A DNA stretch of 64,000 nucleotides, taken from NCBI GenBank assembly GCA_025024175.1, contig QCXZ01000064.1:62641325-62705324 (forward strand), given 5' to 3'. A model generated the notes under the pieces. The model had not been told where the DNA came from. It made no database searches and saw only the letters and a program-made list of their open reading frames with translations. Numbering within the stretch: position 1 is the first letter of the stretch; every line of letters begins with the position of its first letter. This DNA is from Rhyzopertha dominica. Taxonomy: Eukaryota > Arthropoda > Insecta > Coleoptera > Bostrichidae. A program made the translations under genes and the position numbers. Shown in pieces: positions 9,800 to 21,515 of this stretch.

Positions 9800-12700
9800 A
9801 TGATTGTCAAGGTAGGAATTAACGAGTCTTAGTGTTAGGCGTGATTTATTCGATGGTGGTGTGAGATAATGTATTAGAGTGGACGTAAGGCAGTGTCTAG
9901 ACTGCTTGTTATAGTCAGTTAACAGTAAGGTCGTGAAAATTTATTGAATATTCACGGTGTCAGCAAATTCGATATTTTTCATGCCTAAAACAGATTTCAG
10001 TGTTTTTTTTCCGTTAATTACTGACAAAATGTTTTGCAGATTATCGATCATATGCTTGTAAGTAAAAAATAAGTATAAGAAAAACTCAGTAAAGCGAAGA
10101 TTGGAAAAACAAGTTTTCTATAACGTGACATGCAGTTTTCATAGTAAATAATAATAGTATTTATAATCTGAATAGGTATCCTACGGTTCTTTTTTAACCA
10201 CATGACTTTTTAGAAGTCCCTTCGTTATGTATTTGATACATACAAGATAAGTGAAGTGAATACTGGATAACCAGAATTGGAATGTGTAACAAAATAATAA
10301 CTGACAATTCTAAATGTAAAATATTGAAATATACCCAAGCCATCTCTATTTTTAAATTGATTTTACTATGTAAGTTGGTAAAAAGTATTTAATTTCACAC
10401 TTAATTTGGAAAATTCTACGATGCACTACCCTTATTTTCATTTTGTAATTATTTGTGTTCACATTCGCAGACATACTGAATAAATTTCTTAGGCATGTGT
10501 TACCACAGCCGCCAATTAATAGTAATCTGATAATATTCCAAATAAATATGAAAAAATATTCGTAAATACATAAAAGAAGTTTAAAAGGTGTTTCATGTTT
10601 CGTAGAACAAGTAATCAAAACATCCAAATTCATTATATAAAGAATATGTTATAAATATGGGTGTGTAAACTAAAAATCCGCACGTATCTTTTTTATGTGA
10701 AGACATTTCTCATGTCAGTTTGAGCTATTTCAAAACTCACATAATTTCTTGAAGGAGAATGAACCAGTTGACAGAAAGTGACCAAAGTCGAGTAACTGAC
10801 GAATTTTACATGGAACATATTTTTCCAATAACTGCTCACCTAAGTTTTTAGGTAGAGCAAATCCAATATTCATATCCATTTAGATTACATGTGTTCTAAC
10901 TGTTTTCCTCCCGCAAATTATGACTGTTGTTGAAAACAACATATTTTTCGATGTTTTACTAAAAAAGAAGAAAGAAAGAAAAAGGTCGTAGTACATAAAA
11001 AAATGCAAAATCCAATGTCCAACATCAAAATCTATTAAATCCACTATATTTATAAATAGGCAAAACGCTTTCTGCTATTTTTTTTCTTCTAACACCATCT
11101 TTGTTGAAGAAGCCAAAATTTGGTATCCCCTTAGGTTTGTTGGTCCAGTCTCACTTAGTTTATCTCCTATCATGGAATAAGTGTTGGTTTTTCTACGGTA
11201 GGCAGTGTATTTTCCCGTTTTGTTTGCAAAAAGACAAAATTCCAGTTTTGAATCATTCGAAAGTTTATAGTTTTTCTTGTAACGATTGTAATTCTCTGTA
11301 TATTGGTCAAGCCGGAAGATCTTTTACAATTAGAGGCAATGAACACTTGAAACAATATGAAAAATATAAAAATACTGGTATAGTTAATACAAATTTTTCG
11401 TTAGCAAATCATTTACTGTCATTTAAACACACTGCCTCTTTAAATAATTTAAATTCTTTACATGCTTGTAATAAATCCTTAAAATTAAATTTTCTAGAAA
11501 TTCTTGAAATATACAAAATTTTAAATAACGGTAATTTTACAATTTTGAATGATTCTTGTAATTTTAGTTGTCCTATTCTAAATTCTTTATTTGATCATTG
11601 ATTTCATGATTTCACGCTACTTTTTTGTTTGAAATCAAGATTGCTTGTTTCGATTTTGACACTGTCAGTTTTATAAATTCTTTTGTATTCCTTTTTTACG
11701 TAATGAAGCACTGATGATGGCTAATTATAGCTGAAAGCGCTTTGCCTATTTATTAAATATAGTGGATTTGATAGACTCCGGGGAGATTTATTGTAGAAGT
11801 AAACATTAAAACTATATTTACTTCACACAATTTAAAAACCAAATAGTAATTAGTAATTTATCATTTCTGAGTGTACTACGACATCAAACAACGATGTAAC
11901 TTCTTTATATTGCAATGAGAAGATCACAATAACAAGGGCAAAACAGATGTCGACAGATACAATTCATCTTTAATGTCCTATAGAGAAAAATTATTAAAAT
12001 TTTAGATAACACAAGTCGAGCTTCTTGTCTTCATTCTATTACTCGCGAGTTTCACTGTTTTTTTTTCTGCTCATCAGGGGGAAATAACGATAGTTCTCAC
12101 TAAGCAAGATACAATTAAATAATAAACAGGTTGTTAATTAATATTACATCGGAGTCTTTTGAACTAAAGTAATCAAAGTATATATATAATATATATATAA
12201 CGACCCTCTAAGAATTAAGAAAACGTTTTGCAGGAGACTGAAGGAATGTTGTTTCATTTTCGAAAACACGTAAAATAGTATGCATTTACCCCTCAGAAGC
12301 AAGATCTATCCTTTACGCAAGCTTATCTTCGCGTTATTCTTGCTGCATACTAACAACTGCCCCAATAACCCCCCTAATCTCTTTACATCTATCACGCGTG
12401 CCGAGAGCCCATTTACGCCACGAAAACACGCGTTCCTCCATAAAAATTGGCACCGTTTTTTGTAACAACGCGCGTTGCGAAAGCGCGTGCTAGATGCAAC
12501 AAAAATGCCCACCACCGTACCTGCATGTTGAGAGTTTGGGCGTGAACCGTTATCCAACGTGGATATTTTTAATATTCAACAACAGGTGTTACGTCAAAAG
12601 TGCAACGAATGCTAGGACTCGATAAATCAATTAAGAGTTTATGCAAAACTTTTAATTGGAGCAGCTCCGCTTTTGTGATTATTTATTGAGGCGCGTTCGT

Positions 12701-15700
12701 AATAATAAACCCATGTGATAAATGAAGTGTTATTAATTTCAGGATTTTGAGAACAGACAAGGATAAGTTGGGTCGGTCTGTAACTTGATCTGATGTATTA
12801 CATTATCTGTTCTTGGTAGTACGTGAAATCTGAATAGACATCGTTTGTCATACTTCTTTGCAACGATGTTTAGAATTGCAGTGCTGCTAATGTTTGCATC
12901 AATTTAAATTCTAGAGACAAATTACTACTAATACACCCACCATATCTTCATGTATTTCTTTTGGCGACAACCTTTTCTTTTGCAAATACTTTATTACTAC
13001 GCGTATCTCAGATTTTTCCATTGTCGAAAATTATTCAAACACCTTCACCTAAATTCTAAATTATTTTAACAAACAACGAATGACAAGACTGGTATTGAAC
13101 AAGTGCCACAAAAAATAAATAAACTTTTAATATGTCACAGAATTGCACTGTCAGCCAACGCCTACTATAGCAGGGACCACAAATAATGATCCCTTGTATA
13201 CAAGATGTTTCACGAATGATAATGGTCCTGACGAAATTAAAAATGCAATGTGGTTATTTTACATAATGGTATTATTTTAAAAGTAAATTGGAAATCCATG
13301 ACACGACTATGCACTATAGTTCTTGTCACTGTATTTATTAAAAGTCAAAATGTATTCAAATGATGAAAAAACAGATATAATTTTCCAAATAGAAGAGCTC
13401 CTGCCGATACAATTTTCAAGAGACTTGAATTAACTTTAAGGACAAACTGGCCACCACTGAAAAAGTCGAGAGAAAGAACAGCAACAGGCCCTGACAATGA
13501 AATTAGAGTATTGGAAATGATTGACGAAAATCCTCATATTAGTCAAAGGGTAGTCCCAAGAGAAACCGGTATTAGTCCGTCTTCGATACACCGAATAATT
13601 AAAGGCAATCAGTTTCATCCGTATCACTTGCAATTGGTTCTGGCCCTAAAGGAGACAGATTATCCTAAAAGACTGGCTTTTTGTAACTCAGGGACCGTAA
13701 ATAATTATCTCTTCTCGTACCATCAAAGAAGCACAAATAATGTAATCATCAAGTAGGCATAGTGATAGGGCATCATGAAATGGTTATCTGTAATTTAGAA
13801 AACGAGTTTTCTTGGTGATTTCTTTATTCTTTGAAGTATTTTTGTATCGTGATATCAGGAGTCATTTCATGAATGGTTTAATGGGACCAGAATTATGTAA
13901 ATAAAGTAACAAATAAGTTTTTTCCTTACGTGTATTCAAACTATGTGCTCGCACTACTTAACATTCCTTAAAATCAGTGCATATCTCCAAGAAAAATTTT
14001 AATTGTCTAATAGCGTTTAAACTAATTCGTCTTTTTTTTCAGACATCCTTTATCCTGTCCCTAGTGGCAGCCATCTACGCCAAACCCATTAGTGTACCGG
14101 TGGTATCGCACGCTCCCCTCGTAGCTGCACCCTACGCAGTTTCGCATGCCCCAATCTACGCACCGGCCGCCCCTGTGGCGGTGGCCCACGCCCCGGTCGC
14201 GGTCAAAACGGAGGAATACGATCCCCATCCGCAGTACAGTTACGCGTACGACATCAAGGTAATTAATAAAGAACGAGCGTGGCGTTCGTAAACGCAGGTG
14301 CAAATAGTTTCCTTTCAAACTGGTAAAAATTGTGTTATATGTTTTCGGAAAGATCATTCTAACTATAAACACTGATAAAAAAATATTAATCTGACATTTC
14401 GATTACGCCTGTAATCTTGGTCAAAGACGAAAACCTCAAGATGTCATCTGACACAAGTTCCAACAAAATTTTGAATGTAAATAATATAGCCTTCCAAATG
14501 TCACCCAACTAATCATAATAAAATTATTAGTATTCCTAGAAATTTCTATAGCTTCTTTTAGTAGACATTTGAGATGTAAAATTTTTGTTTTATCAAATTT
14601 ATTTTGAGTGTTCGGCTACGGAAGATTTATCTATCTGTTGTTCTTTCAAACGCGTACCTACTTCTTTTAGTTTGACCTATGTAACACTTACGACAAGAAT
14701 AAGTAATTTTGTAAACACTTTCGCTCTCTAAATGTACCTTATCTTTATCTAAATTATTATACGTACTATCAACAACTAAAATATCACGCACTTTAATTTC
14801 TCCGAAATGCCTTGTACATAAGGCAAACTCTACTCTGTCCTGGGTGAGAATTTACTTGATTTTGACGAGCATTTTTATTAAAAATTGTCCAAATATTCAT
14901 ATTACTACAACCATTTCTTTTTGTAAAGAACTTTCGTCTTAGATTCATTGTGCTCTACCAAATAACACCCTGATAAGACTATTCTTTTGAGTGAGAGGAT
15001 GGCAAGACGTGGCATGTAAATATATGTCCCTAACTGTCCAGTATTTAGTCTGTAAATTTGGATATCCAAGAAAGGTAAACTACCGTTGCTTTCTAATTCC
15101 ATAGTAAATTTGATGTCAGGATTTTGACCGTTCAAATGATTTAGAAACCTACATAACTCTTCTATACAGTGGGGCCAAAAAACAAAAGTATCATTTACGT
15201 GCCTAAACCAACATTTTGGGTTAAAATTGGCCACTATAGGACTTTTAGAAGTGAACCTATTGCACATCCTGATTTTTATTCACAGAATTATCGTTCAATA
15301 AGAAATAAGTTGATTTTAATCTATCGTGTGACTTAGGGGATCTTTATTAAGTTTAGATTTGATCCATCTTATGAAATACTTAAACCTTTTGTTACGTCAA
15401 TAAAGTTTGAAGATATTATTTTAGTGGATTTTGGGCAAACCATACAATTTAGGAACCTTGCAATCAGAAACATAAAAAAATCTTCTCCTCATTCAAAAGA
15501 TTTAAAGACTTGAATGATGTTAAATGTTAAAAATAGTCCCATATTCATTCTTCTTTCCTAGAAGGCTTAGAGGCAATCCTTCAGAGGCGTCGGTCAGTTA
15601 CGTAGCAAATCTAAAAGCTCGCTTCGATAAGAAGATGTGAGTCAGTCTAATCAGGTTGTGTGATGCATTATTTATCTAATTTACGGCGAACAAGTCGACT

Positions 15701-17228
15701 CATAAATAATGTATCTGTTTCACGAGCTGCAACATTCCAGTTATCGGTGATCTGTAATAAAGAATGTACTTATTACGTGGAGTAATAACGATTCATTGCA
15801 ATCTTATTTTAATGCTCGATATAGTATCATATTATCAGGCTTCGAGTGAGACTGTGCCAATAGAAATGTTGTTTATGAGCATGATAGTAGTCTACCTTAA
15901 CTCCAAACAAAATTAAAAAAGCAGTCCTATCATGATAAACAGTGTTGGGCTTAACAGCCCCTTGTTTTAACCCATCCAGATAAGTTCTATATCAATCAAT
16001 CTTATCTACTATTTTTATCAATTAATATATACTCTATTATTGATTTCTCTTTACTGCTTACAACCCCTCTTGTATATTTATGTATATCTTCATGTATTTT
16101 GAGGTAATCACTTGTCATTTTTGTCCCTGAATTTTCTAATAACATAATCATGGGTTCCTACTCCTTAGAAAGTTAAGACGACATTGCAGCATCAAGAAAT
16201 TCATCTTCGACAGGCTTCTTGATGGGCGTACCCAGCAGGAATGTCCTGCAGTGTATAATTTAACACAAATAGAAACCTGCGTTAATCTAATCTAGGTAGC
16301 CAAGTAATTAATGAAGTATTTATTCCATGAATAATCTTCATGGATTTTCTGCAAGGCGACTTAAAACATCTTCTGTGAAATAAAGACCCAAATTGTTAAT
16401 ACGTTCTCTATGTACACCGATCATACAAAGTCCCTTTATTACTAATTCAGTTATTGATGTTCTCAGTTAGGTGATATCTAGCGCATTCATTTGCATCGCT
16501 CTCACGTTTAACAAAAGATGAGTTGATACATTTTATTTGGGAGAATAAAGATCCATGATCAACATAACGTTTAATGATATCATACGAAGTACCAAAGGAA
16601 CATAAATTTCACCTTCAAAGATTCTACTAACAGAACCACGATTTCCGCTGCTGCCTATGGACTTGTTCATCCCTGCAAGTGACAATTACATAGATCTCAA
16701 CGGAACCAAAATGCTTTCTAAAGGTTCTCCCACATTTCTTTTGCTGCTTGGCAACTTCTAATTCGTGGATAACAACAAGCTCTCACCATAAGCCCTATTT
16801 TTGTCATTTATAAAACGTTTTGCTTCTTCGACACATTTTAATTCTCTCGACCCTTCCAGGACTCCATAACCGGTGACGTCAAGGACCAGCACGAAACGCG
16901 CGACGGCGACGTCGTCCAGGGCAGCTACAGCCTCCTGGAGCCCGACGGCACCAAGAGGACCGTCGAGTACACCGCCGACCCCGTCAACGGCTTCAACGCG
17001 GTGGTCCACAAGGAACCGGCGGCAGTGGCTGTGGCACCGGCGCCGGTGGCGGTGGCTCACGCTCCGGTGGCCGTGGCTCACGCCGCTCCCGCGGTGGTTG
17101 CGCATGCGCCCTACGCGGTGGCTCACGCGCCGATCGCGTATGCGCATGCTCCGCTGGCTTACGCACACGCACCAGTGGCGTACGCCGCGCCGTATTACTC
17201 GCATGGGACGACCATACTTCATCATTGA
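9800..17228 (+). CDS. RR-2 cuticular protein (CPR family), three exons
   Basis: The exons are 9800-9811, 14043-14258 and 16860-17228, all joined in phase 0 with GT-AG introns, giving 198 codons plus stop. Exon 1 encodes only MIVK. This completes a signal peptide with exon 2 ([15 protein letters not shown]), a split typical of insect cuticle genes. Residues about 18-60 are Ala/Pro/Val-rich (VSHAP, VAHAP). The chitin-binding Rebers-Riddiford domain spans about residues 65-130 and is of RR-2 type: YSYAYDIK at the end of exon 2, then [37 protein letters not shown] and HKEP in exon 3. The rest is a run of VAHAP, YAHAP and similar repeats ending ILHH. It is secreted and binds chitin in the exoskeleton. 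The gene is plus strand and appears to sit inside a mim intron. Introns 1 and 2 contain transposon debris. No canonical AATAAA was spotted just downstream. Confidence 0.93.
9812..11090. other. First part of cuticular gene intron 1, nothing recognised
   Basis: AT-rich intronic sequence. The minus-strand ORF at 10352-10633 has no family resemblance. Confidence 0.45.
11101..11790 (+). pseudogene. PLE-C Penelope-like element, GIY-YIG end and tail
   Basis: A 166-codon open frame (11101-11601) ends with a GIY-YIG endonuclease domain: [20 protein letters not shown], then [15 protein letters not shown] and ANHLLSFKH. This is the C-terminal nuclease of Penelope-like retroelements. It ends at a natural stop, [16 protein letters not shown]. 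The RT part upstream is missing, so this is a 5'-truncated copy, common for these elements. The non-coding tail holds a hammerhead-like motif at 11708-11745. A partial minus-strand copy of the same tail lies at 41500-41790. Confidence 0.8.
11708..11745 (+). ncRNA. Hammerhead-like ribozyme motif in the PLE-C tail
   Basis: The order is stem I GCA, core CTGATGA, stem II GGCT/AGCT with loop AATTAT, GAAA, palindromic AGCGCT as stem III, then T as the cleavage-site base and stem I TGC. Stem II differs in sequence from the PLE-C copy at 41.5 kb yet still pairs. One extra T lies between the core and stem II, which departs from the textbook fold. Stem III has no loop, so activity would need a dimer. 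Confidence 0.5.
11800..12925. other. Intron 1 middle part, no gene
   Basis: It holds an AT dinucleotide run near 12180-12200 and a more GC-rich block at 12280-12560. ORFs in that block show no family resemblance. A partial hammerhead-like arrangement on the minus strand (12036-12081) is discussed under rejected items. Confidence 0.4.
12930..13140 (-). mobile_element. Mar-A mariner fragment, 5' end
   Basis: The reverse complement matches 3930-4090: the 5' flank, the start region (ATGGAAAAATCTGAGATACG) and the first part of the helix-turn-helix coding, ending around CTTCATG. Only about 210 bases remain, with no catalytic part. Confidence 0.8.
13201..13688 (+). pseudogene. Mar-C transposon fragment, 5' part
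   Basis: It begins with the Mar-C terminal repeat (CAAGATGTTTCACGAATGAT) after TA. The transposase start is at 13351 (MYSNDEKTD), followed by a deletion of about 65 bases, then [12 protein letters not shown] and the HTH segment [20 protein letters not shown]. Homology stops abruptly at 13688 (LAFCN). A 23-base imperfect direct repeat (cagggacc...) flanks the fragment on both sides. Confidence 0.8.
14385..15310 (-). pseudogene. PLE-B Penelope-like element, RT end, GIY-YIG and tail
   Basis: The minus strand reads [13 protein letters not shown], equivalent to the RT YVDD motif with two changes, then [20 protein letters not shown] (15267-14905). A decayed GIY-YIG block is near 14640-14700 ([17 protein letters not shown]). 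The tail at 14385-14450 has the family's hammerhead-like arrangement, but its core reads TTGACCA and its stem III palindrome is broken. The element lies in intron 2 of the cuticular gene, opposite to its transcription. The plus-strand copy at 24330-25050 keeps an intact YVDD. Confidence 0.8.
15311..16855. other. Cuticular gene intron 2, remaining part
   Basis: No coding homology was recognised. It ends in the acceptor cccttccag at 16851-16859. Confidence 0.45.
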
Positions 17229-17925
17229 TTGGATAACGGGGCATTGAGGTATTCAGATTTCAAACAAGAACGGAGAGAGTGTGAAAGAAAATGTATTTAA
17301 CTCTTTTAACGAGAAATTATGGTAAAAAGCGCTGGTACTCTTGTGGTAATAAGGGATTCACTCTATTTGGACTAGTATCTCGGTTCTTGTTTAAATCGAT
17401 ACTTATATTGCAAATGAATTACGACCGCATTGCATATTTTGTACATATTTTCATTGTTACATTTAGATGGTAGTTTGTAGCTGTATTACAGTGACTATTT
17501 ATGAAATATAACGTACGTAAAAAAAGCTCGTTCTTTATAGATAGTTAGACGCCATCCATAAAAGCTTATCACGGGATACCTAATCGAATAACATTCTTAA
17601 AACAGACAGTAGAGAACGAGAGATTTGTTGTGATAATTTCCACTCAATTTGATACCATTCAGTTCTGAACTAGTCATAAATGATACTAAAATAATAACAG
17701 TGCGGTTTACTTAGTCACTCCTAAAGGGTATCCAAAAAACCTTTAGTNTGAAGTATCTGGGAAAATAAAAATCGAAAACGACTAACTAATTCAAACAGTC
17801 AAAAATATTAACGTTAATGATATCTATTTGGTTGCGGTTGATTGTAAAAATCTCAATTATGGAGTTAAAAACCCTTTAATACCACGAATACATTAAATTT
17901 TAAATAAAAATGTCAGAAAATTACA
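17229..17925. other. 3' flank of the cuticular protein gene
   Basis: Likely 3' UTR and flanking DNA. There is an N at about 17748. No clear AATAAA signal was seen in the first few hundred bases. Confidence 0.4.
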
Positions 17926-17929
17926 ACCA

Positions 17930-18077
17930 AGTCACTCGCTCACACTCAGCTACTTCTAAATTACTTTTGGATATTACAAGCAAGAGAGTAAAAGACAACA
18001 TATTATTTTCTAAAGCTGACAAAAGAACGTGCCTTGTTATTTTAGATAAAACTGATTATATTAATTAAGTATCCAAA
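17930..18077 (+). pseudogene. Penelope-like N-terminal fragment
   Basis: The frame gives SKLLLDITSKRVKDNILFSK, then ADKRTCLVILDKTDYIN, ending in a stop. Penelope-like proteins carry a 'KADKGNxxVILDKxDY' segment before the RT domain, and the match is clear though short. Confidence 0.55.
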
Positions 18078-18943
18078 CATTATTAATCGCTTTAAAACTC
18101 AGCATCTTCGAATTTAGCAACTATTGAAAAATAACATGTCGCTTTCAGAATGAGTTGTTAATGTAAAATTTATCAGTACCTTTGCAAATTGTTAACTATC
18201 TACAAGGTTAAATATCAAGTATCTTTTTTATTTCAAATCTTCATTGACAGATGTTTAAAAGTACTAAGCAGTTGTCTCAAAATTTGTACAAGATTAATTC
18301 GGCTATAGGACGGTGCATTAAAAAAATGAAGTATTTTTATATCCTTACAACAGATAAATATTCCGATTTAATAATGTCGAGTTAGATGTAATCTGACAAC
18401 AGCAGAATCAAACGTAAACAATCTGTAATAGCTTTAGAACGTCCTTAAAACCTGCAGATAAGATAGCGTTCACGATAGTGCATGTTATGTTTTGTTGTAC
18501 TAGTATTAGATTACTTAAACTGGATCTAAAAAATTATCATCGCAATAACTTATCTATCAGTAAGTATCCTTATTTCGGAATGCTGAAAGCGTATAAAACT
18601 TCTCTCGTCTGAAGAAAGTTACATCAGTATCATCATCATCATCATCATGAGAGAAATTTCATTTAATGTTTGTGCATTTAAGCCTACCAGGGGGTACTGA
18701 TGAATGGCTAGCCCTGACTCTTTCAAGTATAACAACATGAGCTTTCAGAAGTGTCAATGAAAAGTTTTACGGTGCCATTTTCATGACTATCTGCAGAATG
18801 GAAAAACAATACCAGGAAAATGTGCTGAATACCAGACCAGGAGAAAATATTTATCTGAAAGGCTCAGAGGCACTCAGGACCCCAGTATTATAATGAGATA
18901 ATGGAGTAACAGGCATAAATATGTACTGCTCCATCAACGTATA
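18078..18943. other. Intergenic stretch with a microsatellite
   Basis: No gene was recognised. An (ATC)n run of about 7 units lies at 18627-18649. Confidence 0.5.
18627..18649 (+). repeat. (ATC)n microsatellite
   Basis: About seven perfect ATC units in a row. Confidence 0.9.
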
Positions 18944-20311
18944 CATGATGTTTCATGACCCTGACGAAATTAAAAACGCAACCCAAAATACATTCTCACA
19001 GCCAATGTGGTTATTTTACATATGGTTCCTGTCACTGTATTGATTAAAAGTCAAAATGTATTCAAATGATGAAAACACAGATATGATTTTGATTTATGGT
19101 GAATGGAAGAAAAATGCTTCCGCTGCTGCCCGTTTATACAGACAACGTTTTCCAAATAGAAGAGCTCCTGCCGATACAATTTTCAAGAGACTTGAATTAC
19201 CTTTAAGGATAAACTGGCCACCACTGAAAAAGTCAAGAGAAAGAACACAAGCAAGCCCTGACAATGAAATTAGAGTATTGGAAATGATAGACGAAAATCC
19301 TCATGTTAGTCAAAGTGTAGTCTCAATAAGAGCAACCGGTATTAGTCTGTCTTCAGTACACCGAATAATTAAAGGCAATCAATTTCATCCGTATCACTTG
19401 CAATTGGTTCAGGCCTTAAAGGAGACAGATTATCCTAAAACACTGGCTTTTTGTAACTTTTTTCGGGAACACCAAAATTTGAATGTGAGATTTCATGACA
19501 TCATTTGCTTCTCAGATGAAGCAAGATTTTCTAATAATGGTAGAGTTAACAAACATAACATGCATTGTTATGCGCAAGAAAATCCACGTTGGATTCGAGA
19601 AGGACATTTTCAAACTATCTACTCGACGAATATCTGGTGCGGAATATTGGGGAATCAAATTGTTGGGGCTTATTTTTTTCGCGATAGTTCAAACGGCAAT
19701 ACTTATCTAAATTTTTTAATAAACATTTTACTGGTACTTCTCCAAAATGTAAATTTACAAGTAAGACAAGATCTATGGTTCCAACAAGATGGGGCACTTG
19801 CGCATTATCATAGAATAGTGCGAAATCATCTTGATTTTGTTTTGCCTAACCGATGGATAGGAAGAGGTTCAATAATCCTTGGCCACCGAGAAGCCCGGAC
19901 CTTACTCCTTTGGATTCTTTTCTGTGGAGAATGGTAAAAGAGCAAGTACGCCCAACACCAATTGAAAGTATAGAATATCTAGAAAATAAAATACGTGATG
20001 CATGTAGATCCATCACTCCAAAAATGTTAATGCATGTTAAAAGATCGTTTTGGGCACGAATTCAAGCTTTTGAAAACAACGGAGGGCGACATTTTGAGCA
20101 TTTATTACATTAATATTATTGAATAAACATTTTTCAAAAACAAAATTTGTTTTACAATTCCGAATTTACTTAAAGCAAATGATTGAAGTTTATGTCAAAA
20201 TTTACGAATTTTTACAGCTCTCTACGTTTTATATTTTTTAAGACGATGCAGATGTATCTTGAGTTGCATTTTTAATTTCGCCAGGGTCATTATAATTCGT
20301 GAAACATCCTG
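18944..20311 (+). mobile_element. Mar-C DNA transposon, full length but broken
   Basis: Both ends carry the Mar-C terminal repeat (ATGATGTTTCA..., and ...TGAAACATCCTG) next to TA. The transposase runs from 19056 to 20113. The N-terminus (MYSNDENTDMILIYGEWKK) is a DUF4817-type helix-turn-helix. The catalytic blocks are CFSDEARF, WFQQDGALAHYH and RSPDLTPLD, with 36 residues between the second and third aspartates. A frameshift near 19868 breaks the frame, after which translation continues to the natural end HFEHLLH. It belongs to the IS630/Tc1/mariner superfamily. Other copies are at 13201, 40805 (minus), 41793, 49033 and 52776. Confidence 0.88.
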
Positions 20312-20343
20312 TATATGTCACTTTGACCTGGAATTTGAATAGG

Positions 20344-20416
20344 GCTTTGATAATGCAGTGGTTAGCAAGTCTGGCTAGTAATCAAAAGGTCCCGGGTTCG
20401 AATACTAGTCAAAGCT
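20344..20416 (+). tRNA. tRNA-Thr(AGT)-like gene or pseudogene
   Basis: The 73 bases fold as a cloverleaf. The 7-bp acceptor stem GCTTTGA/TCAAAGC is perfect. The D arm has loop AGTGGTTA with 3 of 4 stem pairs. The anticodon arm has loop CTAGTAA (anticodon AGT) with 4 of 5 pairs. The variable loop is AGGTC, and the T arm has loop TTCGAAT with only 3 of 5 pairs. A TTTTT run at 20425-20429 could stop RNA polymerase III. Box A and box B sequences are recognisable. The weak T stem suggests a pseudogene or the head of a tRNA-derived SINE rather than a functional tRNA. Confidence 0.55.
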
Positions 20417-20419
20417 GTC

Positions 20420-20955
20420 AATACTTTTTCAATACACATTTAAGCCCAATATAGCTTATTTTGTTATCTTCCATGACGCATGAATATTGATAAAGTACAA
20501 GCAAAACCATTTAGGACTCTAATCACCAATTAATTAGTTGTACCGTTCAACACAGATAAGTAATTCAAACGACGGCACTCAACAACTTTAATGGCCCAAT
20601 AACGCATAAATATTGAAATCAAGGGTCGGCGGAAGCCCGATTGGCAATAAAGTTTTAATGGCTGACCAGATGGCCAAATGTTTACCGTATAGAATAACAA
20701 TAAACTGCCGCAACACCGGCTACCGGGAGTAAATATACTGGCGAGTAAAACAACGTTGCGAAATTTTACTGTCTTATCCAGGACTGCATAAAAAAATAAA
20801 TTTCAGATGTTTCGTTAAAAAACGAACGAACTGCACCTGCCGAATTAAAAGAATTAATCTAAGTTCTCTGTAGACTCGCTGATTATTTATTATTTATAAA
20901 TTATAATATCACAGAAATGAAGACAGTTAACAAATCTTTAACAGTAAATTTTTGA
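20420..20955. other. Intergenic stretch, nothing recognised
   Basis: No coding or repeat similarity within the window was noticed. Confidence 0.4.
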
Positions 20956-20959
20956 CATA

Positions 20960-21515
20960 TTAAATTTGGTGTGACACTTGTTCAATACCAGTCTTGTCAT
21001 TCGCTGTTTGAAATTACGCGAAGGTGTTCCAATAATTTTTAACAATGGAAAAATCTGAGACACGAGCAGTTATAAAATATTTGCAAAAGAAAAGGTTGTC
21101 GCCAAAAAGAAATTCATGAAAATATGGTGGGTGTATCAAGTGAGAGTCCTCCTTCTTATGGAGTGGTAAAAAATTATCTATAGAATTTCAATTAGGAAGA
21201 CAAATGTGTTAACCTGCAAAGGGTGCCGGACGACCAGTAACTGTCAGTATTCAGGAAAATGTTAATCGTGTACATGACATGGTAATGANAGGCGAATGAC
21301 NATTCGTTGGATAGCTGAAATTACATACTGTTNATATGGCACAATAGAAAAAATATGAACCAGATATTTTAGGTCTTCGAGAGTCCTGCATTTTGGAGCC
21401 AGTTAGGAAAAGTTTTCAGCAGACCCAGATGAGTTTCTCTCTCGATTTGTATCTGTTGATGAAACGTGGGTCCACCACTTTGACCCAGAGTCAAAACAAC
21501 AGAGTATGGAGTAAC
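20960..21515 (+). pseudogene. Mar-A mariner fragment, 5' half
   Basis: Matches 3930-4505: the start [16 protein letters not shown] near 21044, then decayed HTH coding, then DPDEFLSRFVSVDETWVHHF near 21430-21480, ending at QQSME. A deletion removes part of the linker (near 21370-21385), and three N bases lie at 21288-21333. The C-terminal half is absent. Confidence 0.8.

Noticed and set aside
12036..12081. Minus-strand CTGATGA ... GAAA with palindrome ACTCGCGAGT, resembling another hammerhead.
   Set aside because: Stem II pairs at only 3 of 4 positions across an A-rich loop and stem I does not pair next to the core (CCCC against ATAG). No coding remnant of a Penelope-like element is adjacent on that strand. 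It may be a decayed ribozyme, but the support is too weak.
12306..12557. 83-codon minus-strand ORF in a GC-richer block of intron 1.
   Set aside because: No family resemblance, no splice context, and an equally open ORF on the plus strand.
16758..17247. Several long ORFs on both strands over cuticular exon 3 (155, 124 and 83 codons).
   Set aside because: They are shadows of the GC-rich, Ala/Pro/His repeat coding of the cuticular protein.
18627..18649. Tandem repeat considered as a possible CRISPR or satellite array.
   Set aside because: It is a simple trinucleotide microsatellite; no spacer structure exists anywhere in the window.
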